DNA of 64,000 nucleotides, from the NCBI GenBank assembly GCA_027943245.1, contig JANDJZ010000022.1, positions 180,078-244,077 of the forward strand. The letters run 5' to 3'. Under the pieces are notes generated by a model. That model was not told the DNA's origin. It worked only from the letters and a program-made list of their open reading frames with translations, and ran no database searches. The translations under genes were made by a program, and so were the position numbers. This stretch comes from Acanthamoeba sp. SK_2022b (taxonomy: Eukaryota; Discosea; Longamoebia; Acanthamoebidae). This document shows positions 61,162 through 64,000 of the stretch, one piece after another; position 1 is the first letter of the stretch, and each line of letters opens with the position of its first letter.

Positions 61162-64000
61162 ATGGAAGAGGATTGGAATACTCCCTCGGGTGCGTCAATG
61201 AACATTATCAACAATTCTAATTACAATAATTATCTCCATTTATATTTTTAAAATTAATCAAAATAGAGCAAGGTTTGGTAACTAAACTTTGTGGCAGTGG
61301 TGCATCGTGGACGGGAGGCAGCGCGGGCATGGCTGCCGCCCCACGCCGACGAGCACAGCGCTCTGCGCTCGGTGGACCCTCGGCACGTGCTGCACGCCAC
61401 CAGGTGCTCTCCCCTTCTCCCTCCTGCGCGCACGCAACTGGCCGCGCTCCACGTGCTGCGATGCCCCGAGCTCACCACAACTCACCACCCGGGCCTGCAC
61501 CGCTCCAGAGGGACGAGCAGCCCGTACGTGCCCTCCGAGCGCGTGGTCTGTCTCGACGGCCGCCACTGGAAGTTCAAACACGCGCTCAACGCCTCGCTGG
61601 CCCCCGATCCCGCCCACCACCCCTTTGCCGGTCTCGCCACCCTCCCTCCCTCTACATCGTGTAGAGCCTTCCTTTCTGCGTCATCTTCATTATCTGATGC
61701 TCTCGCTTGTGGTGTGCGTGCGCGCGCACACAGAGTCGAGTGATGACGATTGGGTCGACATGGAGGTGCCCTCCAATTGGCAGCTCGAGCTGCTGGGCCG
61801 GCGCGCTGGTCTGCCCGACCCGACGGCCGAGGGCAACCGGGACGTGCCCGTCTACACCAACATCAAGTATCCCTTCGACCCGGTGGCGCCTCCCCGCGCC
61901 CCCCGGGACAACTTCGTGGGCACCTACGCCATGCAGTTCTCGCTGCCGCCCTCATGGCTTGCGGTACCCTGCGCGCATTTGTGCGTGTGCGTGTGCGTGT
62001 GCGTGTGCGTGTGCGTGTGCGTGTGCGTGTGCGTGCGTGTGCGTGTGCGTGTGCGTGTGCGTGTGCGTGTGCGTGTGCGTGTGCGTGTGCGATGAACTTG
62101 GGCGGTCCCTGACGCTCGCCACTGACACACAAGGAGGACGAGGAGGGTCGTCGCGAAGACGTGTTCCTGCGCTTCGAGGCGGTCAGGTCGGCCTTCCACG
62201 TGTGGGTGAACGGCCGGGCCGTGGGCTACGCCCAGGACTCCTTCACGCCCAAGGTGCCCTCCCCCAATCCTGCAATCACGCCACCAACGAAAGCCTTGGC
62301 AACACACTCGCAAACCACACTCACAAACCACGAATCACATGCAGGAGTTTAACATCGGCAGTTGTGTGCGAGCCGCGGACAACGTGCTGTTCGTCAGGGT
62401 CTACCGCTGGTCCGTTGGCTCCTATCTCGAAGACCAAGTACGCACTTGCAGTTTCTCCTCTTTTTCCCTTTCTTTTTTCCCTTTCTTTTCACACGCGCGC
62501 GCGTTGCCCGTCGTGCGTGCCCCGGCGCTCAGGATTTCTGGGACATGAGCGGCATCGTGCGGTCGGTCTGCGTTCATCGCGTGCCGTTCGTGCATTTGCG
62601 CGACGTGGCCATCCGCACGGGCTTCAGCGACGCCAGCAGGTACCGATCCGCCCAGCGGCGTGGCGTGACGTGGAGTGGCGTGACGTGGCTTGACGTGACT
62701 GCGACGTTAGCAGGAGGGAGGGCACGCTGGCGGCCTGCCTTCGTGTGCGCCGACGGGCGTCTGTCCGAGCGAGGGTGCACCACTACAGCGTCGAGACGCT
62801 GCTCGTCGACGACGAATCCAGCCGACGGCGCCTCGACAACTTCTTCGACGAGAACGGCGACGACTACGATGACAAAGACATAGAAGAGGAGCGTCGACAA
62901 GAACCAGCCGTGCTGTATCGCTGCACCAAAACTGTCGACTGGGATTCCACTGTCGGTGGCCACAGTGAAGATCGTCTAGACGACGAGGTCGAGCTGTCGT
63001 TCGAGGCGGCCATCGACTCCGTCGACCCGTGGACCGCGGAGACGCCGCGCCTCTACACGGCGCTCTTCGTCCTGGTCGGCCGGGACGCCCACGGCCGCGA
63101 AGTGGCCAAGCACTTCCACGCGGTCAGGGTCGGCTTCCGAAGCGTCGAGGTCTCGCGCGGCGTGCTCCTGCTCAACGGTCGCCCGCTCAAGCTGCGCGGA
63201 GTTAACCGACACGAGTTCAACGCGTGGAGGGGCATCGGCACGTTCTCGTCATTCCCGTCAGCATTGCCCTCGTCGCCGTCCTCCGACAGCAAGCGGGAGA
63301 CGATCCAGGACCTGCGGCTCATCAAGCAGAACAACTTCAACGCCATACGCACCTCCCACTATCCCAACGACGTCTTCCTCTACCTCGCGTGCGACCATCT
63401 GGGCCTCTATGTCGTCGACGAGGCCAACATCGAGACCCACGGCCTGTGGGACCACTTCTCCGACAACCCAGCGTATCATTCTCGCCAATGGGCTCACCCT
63501 CCAAGTAGTGGCTGCTGACGTCATTTTTTGTGATTTTATTTTATTTTATTTTATTTATATTATCATTATCTCTTGTGGTAGATATGAGGCCATGTACGTG
63601 GACCGGCTGGCCTCGATGGTCGAACGAGACAAGAACCACCCCTCCATCATCATGTGGTCATTGGGTATGAACACGCACACATGGCTTTTTAAGCGATGAG
63701 TGCGATTGATTGTGCGCGTTGTCAGGCAACGAGAGCGGCTTCGGCCGAAACCAGGCCGCCATGCGCGCGTGGCTCAAGGCGAGGGACCCCTCGCGGCCAA
63801 TCCACTACGATCCCGCCCAGTACAGGTCTGCCCTATCCCCCCCCCCCTCTCTTTCCATCGACTTTCAGCACAGGTTCAGAGCGATTGGCTCATATTGTGT
63901 CGACAGCGATGTGGTGGACGTGGTGAGCTTCATGTACTCGACGGCCGAGAGGCTGCACCGGGCTGCCGTCGAGGAGGAGAGCAAGGAACAGCCGCGGCCC
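61162..64000 (+). CDS. Beta-galactosidase, glycoside hydrolase family 2 (3' end beyond the window)
   Basis: Start taken at 61162 (MEEDWNTPS); the junction PS|VVHRGREAARAWLPPHADEHSAL is in frame. Then the GH2 sugar-binding domain: DWVDMEVPSNWQLE, FVGTYAMQFSLP, VRSAFHVWVNGRAVGYAQDSFTPK, LFVRVYRWSVGSYLEDQDFW, MSGIVRSV. The Ig-like domain 2 follows, with an acidic insert (~62830-62900). The TIM barrel starts VLLLNGRPLKLRGVNRHEFN (~63170), QNNFNAIRTSHYPND, YVVDEANIETHG and WSLGNESGFGRNQ (~63655-63745), containing the acid/base Glu of NES; the nucleophile Glu would be further right. LacZ-like order throughout. It hydrolyses terminal beta-galactosides; lactose itself is an unlikely natural substrate. 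At least eight introns, so a eukaryotic resident whatever its origin. Confidence 0.9.
61980..62091. repeat. (GTGTGC)n hexanucleotide repeat in a beta-galactosidase intron
   Basis: About 18 units of GTGTGC on the coding strand with one GTGC shift at 62034; starts just after the donor region. Confidence 0.9.

Overview
The window is nuclear DNA of a gene-dense, GC-rich, intron-rich unicellular eukaryote. Coding exons are GC-rich, introns are short (about 45-250 nt) and GT-AG, many carry AT-rich or microsatellite cores, and nuclear tRNA-Tyr genes are intron-bearing. Together with an MICU-type calcium regulator, EF-1alpha, a RasGEF, F-box/ankyrin and F-box/TPR genes, this suggests an amoebozoan, most likely Acanthamoeba. 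That assignment is inference.

Layout. 1-6.04 kb: a large unidentified minus-strand gene with repeat-filled introns, running off the left edge. 6.43-11.09 kb: a 16-exon plus-strand gene coding for malate synthase fused to a complete two-repeat allantoicase. 11.22 kb: tRNA-Phe. 11.58-12.90 kb: a mannose-6-phosphate-receptor/ATG27-like membrane protein. 13.07-17.59 kb: three unrecognised or weakly recognised minus-strand genes. 17.6-21.65 kb: a frameshifted gene relic, a decayed Ty1/copia element and CpG-poor repeat DNA. 21.65-21.90 kb: tRNA-Arg and tRNA-Tyr. 22.04-23.32 kb: an RWDD2-like gene. 24.32-28.52 kb: a RasGEF. 28.8-31.7 kb: tRNA-Tyr, a secreted LamG-like protein, tRNA-Met, and a second Tyr-Arg tRNA pair. 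31.88-38.13 kb: a multi-pass coiled-coil membrane protein, a 2OG-Fe(II) oxygenase and an ABHD1/3-like hydrolase, all on minus. 38.56-40.98 kb: MICU. 41.24-44.50 kb: a CpG-poor decayed repeat island bounded by tRNA-Glu and tRNA-Leu/Glu genes. 44.63-46.77 kb: F-box/ankyrin gene copy A. 46.97-50.3 kb: a decayed copia element on minus. 50.55-52.0 kb: EF-1alpha. 52.4-53.46 kb: a coiled-coil protein. 53.84-56.69 kb: an inverted, decayed second copy (B) of the F-box/ankyrin-tRNA block, whose tRNA-Leu gene is split by a 300-bp TTAA-flanked element. 56.7-57.96 kb: more CpG-poor repeat DNA. 58.02-58.76 kb: a secreted DUF4397-like protein. 59.07-61.10 kb: an F-box/TPR protein. 61.16 kb to the right edge: a GH2 beta-galactosidase, incomplete.

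The most striking observations are: (1) the malate synthase-allantoicase fusion, which joins purine (ureide) breakdown to the malate synthase step that consumes its glyoxylate; (2) the transposon-like insertion in the anticodon loop of a tRNA-Leu gene; (3) an inverted segmental duplication in which one copy has lost many CpGs by C-to-T/G-to-A change and gained a stop; (4) tRNA genes sitting at the edges of the CpG-depleted repeat islands; and (5) a strong tendency for intronic TG repeats to lie so that the transcript carries (UG)n. All exon boundaries were read by eye from splice sites and frame. Three models (fusion gene, 11.58-kb gene, LamG-like gene) were checked arithmetically and sum to whole codon numbers.
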